Counted from the first letter of the stretch, positions 1-7,498 are shown. The stretch is DNA of 64,000 bases from Eubacterium sp. (GCA_022511225.1 JAFLRZ010000001.1:124001-188000); one strand, 5' to 3'. The notes: a model not told the origin generated them from the letters alone. Made by a program: numbers and translations.

Positions 1-501
1 TCCTATTCCGAAATTGCTTGCAGTTTCAACTGCGTCAATATTTGCACCGATGAAAAGAAATTCCCAACCGTACTTTTCTTTCTCGTGCTCTATCATTTCT
101 TTTACTCTTTGAGATGAATATTTACGGCTTGCGTTTTCCATTCCATCTGTCATAATAACAAACATTGTATTCTGCGGAACATCCTCAGATCTGGCATATT
201 TGTGGATATTTGCAATGTGGTGAATTGAACTACCTATTGCATCAATGAGAGCAGTACACCCTCTTACCTGATAATCATTATCAGTCAGCGGTTCAATATT
301 TCGTAAATCAACTCTGTCGTGCAGAACAAGCATTTCGTGATTGAAAAGCACTGTCGATACATAGCATTTGCCCTCCTGCTTTTTCTGCTTTTCAATCAGC
401 GAATTAAAGCCGCCAATCGTGTCACTTTCAAGTCCCGCCATTGAGCCTGAGCGATCAAGGATAAATACTAATTCTGTAATGTTGTTGTCTGTCCTTTTCA
501 T
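1..501 (-). CDS. von Willebrand factor A (vWA) domain protein, C-terminus cut by window edge
   Basis: I translated this by hand. The gene begins at the ATG at 499-501, behind a G-rich Shine-Dalgarno, and runs off the left edge, so about 167 residues are visible. The protein opens MKRTDNNITELVFILDRSGSM. The DxSxS part of the MIDAS metal site (D-R-S-G-S) is clear, and a later MTDGMEN segment fits the vWA fold. vWA domains bind a divalent metal and mediate protein-protein contacts; small cytosolic ones often act in stress or phage-response clusters. There is no signal peptide or membrane segment in the visible part. It lies about 100 bp downstream of the macrodomain gene on the same strand, within the mobile element. 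The exact function is unknown. Confidence 0.85.
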   Translation of the reverse strand, partial: MKRTDNNITELVFILDRSGSMAGLESDTIGGFNSLIEKQKKQEGKCYVSTVLFNHEMLVLHDRVDLRNIEPLTDNDYQVRGCTALIDAIGSSIHHIANIHKYARSEDVPQNTMFVIMTDGMENASRKYSSQRVKEMIEHEKEKYGWEFLFIGANIDAVETASNFGIG

Positions 502-602
502 AATAAAAAACCCCCGTAAATGAATTTGTGTTTTGGTTGTTTATCAACCTTACGAGCTAATTATACAGAGGTTTTCTCTTTATTTGGTCGCCTGAAATGC
601 GA

Positions 603-1682
603 CTAATTCATAGAACCTAAAAGACTTTGGTCAAAGGCAAAAAGTGCCTCGTTAATTTCAAAAATATTGTAGTTATTTTGCTTTATGAAATACTCAACGA
701 TAATATCAAATTTATTACTGTGAGATAGTGCAAATCCTGCTTTCAGGAGCATTTCATTTGTTTCCAATAGTGATAATTCAAGCGCAATACAAAAAGCGAG
801 TACAGTGGGTTTGCTCGGTTTGTAATCGGGATTGGAACGAATTTTTGAGAAAAGACGCTTATCTATATTCGCCTTTTTATAGCATTCGCTGTCTTTCAAT
901 CCCTTTTCGTCAATTTTGCGAAGAAGCATTTGAGAAAAGCTTTCGTCAATCATTTCGTTGATGATATCCCCAATATCATCTGTTTCCTGTGCAGAAAACG
1001 TAGGAGCAGTGTGGCAAATGCCTTCACTCTCAAGGATAGCTTCCTCAAGTACCGCACTTTCCTGTAAATCATCGTCATCAAAGAATCTCGTGCTTGGCAG
1101 AGGCATACTTGCGCCTACGTTTGCCATTAACCTGCGGTCGTACGGTGAATGCTCGACAACGTAGTTATCGTCGATATACTCTGCTATATCAGTAAACAGC
1201 ATACTGCCTGCTGCAAGTGAGTTTTTATTGTAGACAACGATATAAACAAGCATATCGTTATGCATTAAAAACTCTGCAATGGTATCAACAGCAACCTTAA
1301 ATGCATCATTCATCGGATATCCATAAACACCACTTGAAATAAGCGGAAATGCAACAGATTCGCAATTATTCTCTTTAGCAAGAGTAAGAGAGTTTTTATA
1401 ACAGCTTTCAAGCATTTCACGCTCACCGTTATTACCACCTCTCCATTTCGGACCAACAGTATGTATCACATATTTGCAAGGCAGATTATATCCGCCTGTA
1501 ATCTTTGCTTGACCGACCTTACAACCGCCGAGTTTCATACATTTGAGCAGCAATTTTCTACCAGCAGCACGGTGTATAGCTCCGTCAACACCACCACCGC
1601 CTAACAATGTACTGTTAGCAGCATTAACAATTGCATCACATTCAACTTTGGTTATATCGTTTCTGATAATTTGTAATGGCAT
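603..1682 (-). CDS. Macrodomain protein with C-terminal helical extension (ADP-ribose binding or hydrolysis)
   Basis: This is a 359-residue protein. Residues 1-165 are a macrodomain of the YmdB/O-acetyl-ADP-ribose deacetylase type: [20 protein letters not shown] near residue 18, a VIHTVGPKW strand, and the phosphate loop SSGVYGYP. Such domains bind or hydrolyse ADP-ribose derivatives. The remaining half is unusual: a low-complexity acidic linker (about 195-245), then a helical domain containing [15 protein letters not shown] and [15 protein letters not shown], which looks like a compact helix-turn-helix-like fold seen attached to macrodomains in Firmicutes. The start is the ATG preceded by GAGGTGA. 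A consensus promoter lies directly upstream. With the downstream vWA gene it probably forms a two-gene cargo unit. The family assignment is secure; the substrate is not known. Confidence 0.85.
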   Translation of the reverse strand: MPLQIIRNDITKVECDAIVNAANSTLLGGGGVDGAIHRAAGRKLLLKCMKLGGCKVGQAKITGGYNLPCKYVIHTVGPKWRGGNNGEREMLESCYKNSLTLAKENNCESVAFPLISSGVYGYPMNDAFKVAVDTIAEFLMHNDMLVYIVVYNKNSLAAGSMLFTDIAEYIDDNYVVEHSPYDRRLMANVGASMPLPSTRFFDDDDLQESAVLEEAILESEGICHTAPTFSAQETDDIGDIINEMIDESFSQMLLRKIDEKGLKDSECYKKANIDKRLFSKIRSNPDYKPSKPTVLAFCIALELSLLETNEMLLKAGFALSHSNKFDIIVEYFIKQNNYNIFEINEALFAFDQSLLGSMN

Positions 1683-1712
1683 AAAATCACCTCGAATTTA
1701 ATTTACATAGTT

Positions 1713-1741
1713 ATAATATACTCCATTGATAATTTTGTCAA
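1713..1741 (-). promoter_or_regulatory. Sigma-A-type promoter of the macrodomain gene
   Basis: On the minus strand TTGACA (1736-1741) is followed after exactly 17 bp by TATTAT (1713-1718). The -35 box sits in the T-tract of the upstream terminator. Confidence 0.7.
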
Positions 1742-1743
1742 AA

Positions 1744-1779
1744 AGTAGTTAGAACCGACTCGCTAAGCAAGTCGGTTCT
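1744..1779 (-). terminator. Rho-independent terminator after the mobilisation genes
   Basis: There is a perfect 10-bp stem AGAACCGACT (1751-1760) / AGTCGGTTCT (1770-1779). On the minus strand it is followed by ACTTTTTG. It ends the unit mobC-relaxase-small ORF. Confidence 0.75.
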
Positions 1780-1784
1780 ATTGA

Positions 1785-2003
1785 TTAGATTTTAGTTTTC
1801 AGCTCTTTTAATATTTTCTTTTTATCATTTGCTGGAATTTTGAGATCATTTAGTTTTGACATAATTACTGATGCTTGAATTTCAATAATATCTTTTTGAA
1901 ATTCTCTTTGCTTATTTTCATTTGGTAAATGTACAATTATATTCAAAACATATTCTCCCCTATCAAGAAAATATATTTCAGGAACTGCTTGTCTAATAAC
2001 CAA
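1785..2003 (-). CDS. Small hypothetical protein downstream of the relaxase
   Basis: This reading frame has 72 codons from a TTG at 2001-2003, directly after in-frame stops. A better Shine-Dalgarno (AGGGGAG) lies inside it and would start translation at a TTG giving a product of about 53 residues beginning with the NIIVHLPNENK segment. The product is charged and mostly helical, with a lysine-rich end (KKKILKELKTKI). I do not recognise a family. It is the last gene before the terminator of the mobilisation unit, so it may be an accessory mobilisation protein or unrelated cargo. Confidence 0.5.
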   Translation of the reverse strand: MVIRQAVPEIYFLDRGEYVLNIIVHLPNENKQREFQKDIIEIQASVIMSKLNDLKIPANDKKKILKELKTKI

Positions 2004-2064
2004 TTACTAAATATTTTTGTTGCCATAATGCAACATTACTTATTTGTTTTCTGTCATTCCTCCT

Positions 2065-3008
2065 TTACCAACTCATTCCATGATACTCATTGTATTCATC
2101 ATAATAATCCTCATTTGTAACTTTTAGTCCGTGCGCTATTAACTTTTCAAATTCTTCTTTACTGTGATGAGGCATCCATTTGCGGTGGCTGTTGTTTTGC
2201 ATTTCCAGATTGAACAGATTGCCTATCAGTCTGAACAAATCGTTCGATATATTTCCCTCATATGGCGTTTCATAGTTTTGGTATTCTTCTGCGATGACAC
2301 TGTAAGAACCGCCAAGTTCAAAATAAATTTCAAGATTTTCTTTTAGAAAACGCTCATCGAATAATTTGTTGTCACGGCATTTGTGATTATCGTCCGTTGT
2401 AAAAGTAATGTACTTATGATTATCCTGCCAATCAACCTTAACGCCCATTCTTCCAAGAACATATATGAAATCCTTTTTCGTTGCACTGTGTATCATTGCA
2501 TATTCAACTTTTATAAGCAGTTTGCGTTTCCATTCAGGCATATTGTATCTTGTTGCTTTTGCTTCCGTAACGGATAATCCGTACTCTTCGCATAGCTTGT
2601 TTGAGTACTTTTTTGCCTGTATCATTTCATCTCTCGTTTGATGAAATTTCTTGCCGTTTACAAAATTGACCGAGTTGAAAACTATATGATTGTGAATATG
2701 TTTTCTATCGATATGAGTTGCTACAACTGTTTGATAGTCACCAAAGTATTCTGCAAATTTTAGTCCGATTTCATGTGCGGCTTCAGGCATGATGTTATCA
2801 TCCGGACTGAATGATTGTACTACGTGATAATACTGTCTGCCGTCTGTTTTGTTGAATTGCTTCTTGACTGAGATGAATTCTTCCAAGCTGTTTCTGGCAT
2901 GCAGTTGATACCGCTGATTAATTTCTGTTCAGTCTTTTCCTTTTTCATAATATACGGAAATATATTATTCATCGGACTGCCTGAGATAACGAATTTAACG
3001 ACTGCCAT
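2065..3008 (-). pseudogene. MobA/VirD2-type relaxase, interrupted by a 1-nt frameshift
   Basis: Relaxases nick oriT and pilot the transferred strand in conjugative mobilisation. The N-terminal 41 residues (MAVVKFVISGSPMNNIFPYI, positions 3008 to 2886) are in one frame. The rest (EEFISVKKQFNKTDGRQYYH, down to a stop at 2065) is in the next frame. Restoring one T at the TT of 2885-2886 would give the continuous junction PETA-LEEFISVKKQF. The histidine triad motif HIDRKHIHNHIVFNSVNF, typical of MOB-P relaxases, is intact. The reconstructed length is about 314 residues. The mobC gene overlaps its start by 40 nt, as usual. Either the element has lost self-mobilisation or the assembly dropped one base in a short T run. 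I regard the relaxase identity as very likely and the frameshift as real in this sequence. Confidence 0.85.
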
Positions 3009-3292
3009 ATCTTCTGTACCTCCTTTTTCGTTTCAGTCAAATCAACTGCATATATTCCGCTATTGACTGCTTTTGTGATTTGATTCAGGTTGTTGCCTAT
3101 TCTGCGGAGTTCGGTTGTTAATTCTTTTAGTCCATCAATAACGACTATTTCTTTTTTTATAGCGCAATCTCGGAGGTACTCACTTACTAATTTTCCTGTT
3201 AGCAAGGCTTTGCGTTCAATCAAATCTTTTTCTTCAGGTGTTGCTCTGAACGTTAATATTTCTGTTTTGTTTTTACTTATGGTTATCACCAA
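2969..3292 (-). CDS. mobC: MobC-like relaxosome accessory protein
   Basis: This 107-residue protein has an N-terminal ribbon-helix-helix-like segment (TEILTFRATPEEKDLIERKA) and the MobC signature ELRRIGNNLNQITKAVNSG. MobC proteins bind oriT and help the relaxase open the strands. The start is ambiguous: TTG at 3290-3292 or the next codon GTG, both just behind AAAGGA. The gene overlaps the relaxase start by 40 nt and lies directly downstream of the candidate oriT. It is intact, unlike the relaxase. Confidence 0.85.
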   Translation of the reverse strand: MVITISKNKTEILTFRATPEEKDLIERKALLTGKLVSEYLRDCAIKKEIVVIDGLKELTTELRRIGNNLNQITKAVNSGIYAVDLTETKKEVQKIWQSLNSLSQAVR

Positions 3293-3314
3293 TCCTTTCT
3301 GAATTATAGGGTAT

Positions 3315-3360
3315 GGGCTTAGCCCGATGCATTTGTTTGCGCTGAGCGTAATACAAATGC
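3315..3360. other. Candidate origin of transfer (oriT)
   Basis: The region upstream of mobC holds nested inverted repeats. These are GGGCT-T-AGCCC (3315-3325), and GCATTTGT (3329-3336) paired with ACAAATGC (3353-3360), whose loop contains CGCT-G-AGCG (3340-3348). The location next to mobC and the symmetric structure are typical of MOB-P origins of transfer. The nick site is not identified, so this is inference. The rest of 3293-3559 holds no gene I can support. Confidence 0.5.
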
Positions 3361-3559
3361 GAAACTAGCAATAAACGCTTTATACAACTACGAACTGTTA
3401 AACATTTTACCGCCTCCTTAAAATGAAACTTCAAAAGATACTGATTATTGTATAAAATATCTCTTTGTGTTATCATCTTAACAAGAATAGATAAAACAAA
3501 CTATGCGGGATTGTAATACGCAAAAATCCAAAAGTTTAATGACGGACAAGGGAAATGAT

Positions 3560-4531
3560 ATGTATCTATATGACGGTTTAATCAGAGACGGACTTCATAT
3601 GCGAATAGATGATAATGGGAAATTAGAAAGAGTATTATCCGTTGATGGTAAGCATATTGAACTGCCAGACGTTAATTTAGTTGACGAAATTTTAAGTATA
3701 GCAGAAACAGATGACAGCAACTACGTAATCGCAATGAATTATCTTAATACCGTATATAAGGAATTTGAAAGTACCGAAGGATTAGAAGACGGAGCTAAAG
3801 TGTTTGATAATTTTTTAAGATCGGTTGATGTCATCGTTGAGGGATTAATTGAAAGTATTCCTGTTCTCGGATATTTAATGAGACAGACAATTCAAATGAA
3901 ATGGTATGAGGAATATGAATTAACGTTTCTTGAAAAAGTTAATGGTGTTATTGATATGTTTCATCACTATTTATTTGTATCAACAGAGCTTGAATTTTTA
4001 TTAAGTGATTTATCACAAAGCAAGGAACTTGATTTTGAGAAACGATGCAATGTTTTTAAATATGGAGAAATCACCACTGCATACACTCATACGAAAAACG
4101 GATTGGAGCAGGAGTATTACATTACAACCGTTCTTGAATATTACATACTGCTTGTCAATAAATTTTTAGAAATGAATCTTAATGTTCAGCGCTGTAAGTG
4201 CTGCGGGAATTTCTTTGTTACAAAGACAAAAAGAAAAACTCTGTACTGTGACAGAGCTCTGTATAGAGGAGGAAAGACCTGTAAAGATGTTGCACCGAAA
4301 GCAATGCAGAAATATCTCGCAAAAAATGATGAAATCATTAAAGCTTACGATAAGACAAAAAATAAAATGTATAAACGAATGCAAAGGGCAGATACCTTTG
4401 GCGAAACTGAAAAATCAATCAGCTATGATGAATATGCAGATTGGCTTTTCAAGGCTCAGCAAGCGAGAAATAATTACCGTAACGGAAAGCTATCTGCAGA
4501 AAATGCGCTTAAAATAATACAAATAGATTAA
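3560..4531 (+). CDS. Zinc-finger protein, probably the DUF6076 type
   Basis: A frame opens at 3503, but the ATG at 3560 has the better Shine-Dalgarno (AAGGGA, 7 nt upstream), giving 323 residues beginning MYLYDGLIRDGLH. A C-terminal cysteine cluster CKCCGNFF...YCDRALYRGGKTC resembles a treble-clef zinc finger of the CGNR kind. It is followed by a basic helical tail (YDKTKNKMYKRMQR). The rest is mostly helical and acidic with no membrane segment. I associate this architecture with DUF6076 proteins of clostridial mobile elements; that label is from memory and unverified. The zinc finger plus basic helix suggests nucleic acid binding. The gene stands alone on the + strand, with a strong terminator behind it. 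Confidence 0.65.
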   Translation: MYLYDGLIRDGLHMRIDDNGKLERVLSVDGKHIELPDVNLVDEILSIAETDDSNYVIAMNYLNTVYKEFESTEGLEDGAKVFDNFLRSVDVIVEGLIESIPVLGYLMRQTIQMKWYEEYELTFLEKVNGVIDMFHHYLFVSTELEFLLSDLSQSKELDFEKRCNVFKYGEITTAYTHTKNGLEQEYYITTVLEYYILLVNKFLEMNLNVQRCKCCGNFFVTKTKRKTLYCDRALYRGGKTCKDVAPKAMQKYLAKNDEIIKAYDKTKNKMYKRMQRADTFGETEKSISYDEYADWLFKAQQARNNYRNGKLSAENALKIIQID

Positions 4532-4535
4532 ACAG

Positions 4536-4571
4536 AAAAAGCACTTGCTCAATTTAAGGCAAGTGCTTTTT
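4536..4571. terminator. Bidirectional terminator between the zinc-finger gene and the HEPN gene
   Basis: A 13-bp perfect stem AAAAAGCACTTGC (4536-4548) / GCAAGTGCTTTTT (4559-4571) has T-tracts on both strands. It serves the convergent genes on either side. Confidence 0.85.
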
Positions 4572-4970
4572 CTATATTTTATCATTGAGATATTTTTCTA
4601 CTGTTTCAACAAATAACTTAGCATTTTCATATTGTTCTAAGACTTTTTCCTTACTGATAACATAAAAATCATCGTAATCGCTACTTGATCTTACATTAAA
4701 CAGTTTTGAAATAATATCAGACATTTCTGTACTGAAAAATTCAGTTTTAATATAGTTTTTTCTGAATTCAGAAATGATACCGGAATGCTTTTTTGAATCA
4801 AATCCATCTAAAGCAAGCACCGCTCTCATTGCAAGGAAAACAGAATAATATGCACGATTGGCAGCAGTTTTATAATCGCCCAATTCCAAAATTCCGGGAA
4901 TAAAAGATAATCTTTCTTTTGCGTTTTCAAGTCGTATTTTTGCTAACGCCTTTTTCTCATCATCAAGCAA
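4572..4970 (-). CDS. HEPN-domain toxin of an MNT/HEPN pair
   Basis: This 132-residue all-helical protein has the HEPN features KTAANRAYYSVFLAMRAVL near residue 35 and RSSSDYDDFYV near residue 93. The R-x3-DY segment matches the catalytic RNase motif as it appears in PF05168-type HEPN proteins. HEPN toxins cleave RNA, and the partner nucleotidyltransferase neutralises them, in studied cases by adenylylating a tyrosine near this motif. The gene follows and overlaps the nucleotidyltransferase gene by 8 nt, so the two are translationally coupled. Classification as a toxin-antitoxin system rests on family knowledge and gene order. The family fit is strong; the activity is untested. Confidence 0.85.
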   Translation of the reverse strand: MLDDEKKALAKIRLENAKERLSFIPGILELGDYKTAANRAYYSVFLAMRAVLALDGFDSKKHSGIISEFRKNYIKTEFFSTEMSDIISKLFNVRSSSDYDDFYVISKEKVLEQYENAKLFVETVEKYLNDKI

Positions 4971-5301
4971 TTCTTATCCCCTCTCTTTCAATATTAGAAT
5001 AGAAAGGTAACGTTTTCTTAAATCGGTTGAAAGTATCCTTATCTCTTAATGTGATTGACACCGTAACGTCATTATCAAGTGATAATCTACTGCTTAACAA
5101 ATTAAAAGCATTTTCATAACTTTCCAGCAAATCAACCGGACAGTCGATTCTGACCATAATATCTATATCGGACTCATCGTCGAAATCTCCACGTGCATAT
5201 GAGCCATAAAGCACGACTGCGTCGAGCTTATCTCCAAGAATATAATTTGCTTCTTTTGCTACCGCAGACGTAACGATATTTAATTGATTCTTGGTACACA
5301 T
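4963..5301 (-). CDS. MNT-type nucleotidyltransferase antitoxin
   Basis: This 112-residue minimal nucleotidyltransferase has the signature LYGSYARGDFDDESDIDIMV (residues about 33-52). It supplies the GS motif and the two metal-binding aspartates of the polymerase-beta fold. The ATG at 5299-5301 is chosen over a GTG two codons upstream because AGGAGGTG is correctly spaced for it. MNT proteins paired with HEPN proteins act as antitoxins by transferring AMP to the toxin. The gene reads away from the recombinase gene, and the two promoters share an inverted repeat. It is the first gene of the TA operon. Confidence 0.88.
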   Translation of the reverse strand: MCTKNQLNIVTSAVAKEANYILGDKLDAVVLYGSYARGDFDDESDIDIMVRIDCPVDLLESYENAFNLLSSRLSLDNDVTVSITLRDKDTFNRFKKTLPFYSNIEREGIRIA

Positions 5302-5329
5302 ATGCACACCTCCTATGCTTTCTAAATTT

Positions 5330-5359
5330 ATTATATACTATCAATCTAATTTAAGTCAA
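5330..5359 (-). promoter_or_regulatory. Promoter of the MNT/HEPN operon
   Basis: On the minus strand TTGACT (5354-5359) is followed by an 18-bp spacer and TATAAT (5330-5335). Confidence 0.7.
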
Positions 5360-5380
5360 GTGATATAAATAAGCACTTGA
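5356..5380. promoter_or_regulatory. Inverted repeat overlapping both divergent -35 boxes (candidate operator)
   Basis: TCAAGTG (5356-5362) and CACTTGA (5374-5380) form a perfect 7-bp inverted repeat with 11 bp between. The left arm overlaps the -35 box of the TA operon and the right arm overlaps the -35 box of the recombinase. A protein bound here would affect both genes. The binding protein is unknown; TA autoregulation is one possibility. Confidence 0.55.
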
Positions 5381-5405
5381 ACAATTATTCCTTGTATGTT
5401 ATATT
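5377..5405 (+). promoter_or_regulatory. Candidate promoter of the serine recombinase gene
   Basis: TTGAAC (5377-5382), 17 bp, TATATT (5400-5405). The Shine-Dalgarno GAGG (5428-5431) and ATG 5440 follow at suitable distance. It resembles a vegetative sigma-A promoter. Confidence 0.6.
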
Positions 5406-5439
5406 TGATATAGAATTATAACACAATGAGGTATAAAGT

Positions 5440-7149
5440 ATGGAAAAGGTATTTGCTATATATTCGAGGAAATCGAAGTTTACGGGCAAGGGTGAATCTG
5501 TTGAAAATCAGATTGAGATGTGCCGTGAATATCTGAGAATACATTTTGGCGAGAAAGAGGCTGAAAAAGCTGTAATATACGAGGACGAAGGATTCAGCGG
5601 AAAGAACCTTGATAGACCTCAATTTAAGGCTATGTTTGAGGATATTAAGGAAGGAAAAATATCCGCTGTGCTTTGCTATCGACTTGACCGTATCAGCCGT
5701 AACATCGGCGATTTTGCAAACCTTATTACCGAACTAACCTCTATGGGCGTTGCGTTTATTTCAATAAAGGAGCAGTTTGACACTAACTCCCCTATGGGCA
5801 GGGCGATGATGTATATTGCATCTGTTTTCTCTCAGCTTGAGCGCGAAACGATAGCTGAACGTATTCGTGATAATCTGCACGAGCTTTCAAAAACAGGCAG
5901 ATGGCTTGGTGGTGTTACGCCTACCGGTTACACATCTGTTGGCGAAACGAGTATGAACATAAACGGAAAAACAAAGAAGGCATTTCACCTTGCTGTTAAG
6001 GAAGATGAAATGCAAATTGTTGAATTGATATTCAATTTGTTTCTTGAACATAATTCATTGACAGCATGCGAAAGCTATCTGCTTGCTCACAATTACAAAA
6101 CGAAAAACGGCAGAGATTTTACACGATTTTCTATCCGTGGAATTCTCACTAATCCCGTTTATATAATTGCTGACAGTGATGCGTTTGAATATTTTAAAAA
6201 CTCAAATGTTGATTTGTATTCTGACGAAAATGAGTTTGACGGCACACACGGAATGATGGTGTATAACCGCACCTTGCAGGAACAAGGCAAGGCTACCAAA
6301 ATCAGACCTATGGAGGAATGGATTGTTGCTGTCGGCAAGCACCAAGGCTTTATAAATGGCAAGGATTGGATTAAAGTTCAAAGAATGCTTGATAGTAACA
6401 AATCGAAAGCATATCGCAAACCGAAAAGTCACACTGCCCTGTTATCAGGTATTTTAAAATGCGAATGCGGTGAATTTATGCGTCCGCATATGACTACACG
6501 AATTAACAAAGACGGCGAATACACCTATTATTATTCCTGCACTATGAAACTGCGTAGTAAAGGCAGTCGTTGCAACAATAAAAATATTAACGGCAACGAA
6601 ATAGACAAAGAGGTCATTGCTGCTGTTAAGGCACTTGCAAACAATGGTGATGATTATTTTGAGTCACTGAAATCTGCTTTGAGTGATAGCAAAATCAAAA
6701 CTGAAAACATTAGTAATGAGCAAGCAAGACTTGATAGTGAAATTGAGAAAAAAGAAAAGGAAATTGAAACACTTGTAAATAATCTTGCTACATCAAGCGG
6801 AACAGGTGCAGAAAAATACATACTTGATAAAATCAACACTCTAAGTAACGAGATTGAAAAAATAAAATCACAAATGAACACACTTTCAAAAGAAAGTGAA
6901 AATGAACTGAATTTAACAGAAAGCATTGATTTGATGAAAGATATGCTAAAATCATTTTCTGTTACCGTTGACAATATGACTATTGAGCAGAAAAGGCAGA
7001 CAATTCGCACATTTGTAAAAGAAGTTATATGGGACGGAAAAAACGCACATATCGTATTTTTTGGCTCTGATTATGAATATCCATTCAAAAAAGCTGAAAT
7101 GCTTGCTGATAACGATAATTTGTATCCGATTGGTGAGGATAGCAAATGA
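5440..7149 (+). CDS. Large serine recombinase of the sigK-intervening element (SpoIVCA-like)
   Basis: This 569-residue recombinase has a resolvase-type catalytic domain (residues 1-150) with the nucleophile in IYSRKS and the arginine motif YRLDRISRNIGDF. A recombinase DNA-binding domain follows (LSKTGRWLGGVTPTGY onward). Next come a zinc ribbon with cysteines in CECGEFM, YYSC and CNNK (about 345-385), and a long coiled coil (430-510) typical of phage/skin-type large serine integrases. Its stop codon TGA (7147-7149) is inside the AATGA pentamer at the junction with the sigK 3' half. In B. subtilis the equivalent enzyme SpoIVCA excises skin in the mother cell to rebuild sigK. The same role is inferred here from position. 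The catalytic residues look intact. Confidence 0.92.
   Translation: MEKVFAIYSRKSKFTGKGESVENQIEMCREYLRIHFGEKEAEKAVIYEDEGFSGKNLDRPQFKAMFEDIKEGKISAVLCYRLDRISRNIGDFANLITELTSMGVAFISIKEQFDTNSPMGRAMMYIASVFSQLERETIAERIRDNLHELSKTGRWLGGVTPTGYTSVGETSMNINGKTKKAFHLAVKEDEMQIVELIFNLFLEHNSLTACESYLLAHNYKTKNGRDFTRFSIRGILTNPVYIIADSDAFEYFKNSNVDLYSDENEFDGTHGMMVYNRTLQEQGKATKIRPMEEWIVAVGKHQGFINGKDWIKVQRMLDSNKSKAYRKPKSHTALLSGILKCECGEFMRPHMTTRINKDGEYTYYYSCTMKLRSKGSRCNNKNINGNEIDKEVIAAVKALANNGDDYFESLKSALSDSKIKTENISNEQARLDSEIEKKEKEIETLVNNLATSSGTGAEKYILDKINTLSNEIEKIKSQMNTLSKESENELNLTESIDLMKDMLKSFSVTVDNMTIEQKRQTIRTFVKEVIWDGKNAHIVFFGSDYEYPFKKAEMLADNDNLYPIGEDSK
7145..7149 (+). other. Recombination core AATGA at the element/sigK junction
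   Basis: The pentamer AATGA encodes Asn and the start of the Glu codon in the SigK segment NEILMH. It also supplies the last two bases of the final Lys codon and the stop of the recombinase. As I recall, AATGA is the repeated pentamer at the skin borders in B. subtilis. The left copy is outside the window, so the assignment is inference. Confidence 0.75.
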
Positions 7150-7498
7150 AATACTGATGCATTTTAGGAGTTTGAAGAAAGGAGCTAACGACTTATATCT
7201 GAATGACACGCTTGAAATTGACAAGGACGGAAATCCGCTGACTATCGAGGACACTATCAGCAGCGAGAGTGATTTGGCAGAAAATCTTGAAACAAAGCTC
7301 AGGTGGGAAAAGGTTGCAAAAATAATTGAAAACCTCGATGATGAGCGTGAAAAAGAGATAATAATTCTTCGCTACGGGCTGAATAATAAAAGACCTCTGA
7401 CACAACGCGAGGTTGCGCAGAGGCTGAATATAAGCCGAAGCTACGTATCAAGAATCGAAAAAAAAGTAATTACAGATATAAAAAGTAAGGTTGACTAA
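7145..7498 (+). CDS. sigK: 3' half of split sigK (sporulation sigma factor K, C-terminal part)
   Basis: From the junction the frame reads NEILMHFRSLKKGANDLYLN and continues to a stop at 7498, about 117 residues. It contains the end of sigma region 2, region 3 and region 4 with the DNA-binding helix-turn-helix TQREVAQRLNISRSYVSRIE. The LKK after NEILMxxR, RYGLNN and SRSYVSRIEKK match SigK better than SigE. The N-terminal half, with the core-binding part of region 2, is absent from the window. Any upstream ATG lies inside the recombinase gene, so there is no start signal for this fragment alone. Function would require excision of the element, joining this to a 5' half left of the window. Permanent inactivation is possible if the left half is missing. 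Confidence 0.9.
   Translation, partial: NEILMHFRSLKKGANDLYLNDTLEIDKDGNPLTIEDTISSESDLAENLETKLRWEKVAKIIENLDDEREKEIIILRYGLNNKRPLTQREVAQRLNISRSYVSRIEKKVITDIKSKVD

Noticed and set aside
502-602. TATAAT and GTCGC/GCGAC hairpin between the macrodomain and vWA genes
   Set aside because: No -35 box lies at the right distance and the hairpin lacks a T tract. Neither a promoter nor a terminator is convincing.
3273-3476. Minus-strand open frame of 67 codons upstream of mobC
   Set aside because: It covers the inverted repeats of the putative oriT and overlaps mobC. It has odd composition and no ribosome site at its start, so it is most likely non-coding.
5399-5427. Sigma-E-like promoter (TTATATT, 14 bp, AACACAAT) before the recombinase
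   Set aside because: It would be attractive for mother-cell expression, but its transcript would begin downstream of the GAGG ribosome site at 5428-5431. The -35 also has a mismatch. The TTGAAC/TATATT pair fits better.
7061-7144. In-frame ATG at 7061 as the start of a stand-alone sigma factor
   Set aside because: The codons before 7145 are an out-of-frame reading of the recombinase C-terminus. They lack similarity to sigma region 2 and have no ribosome site.
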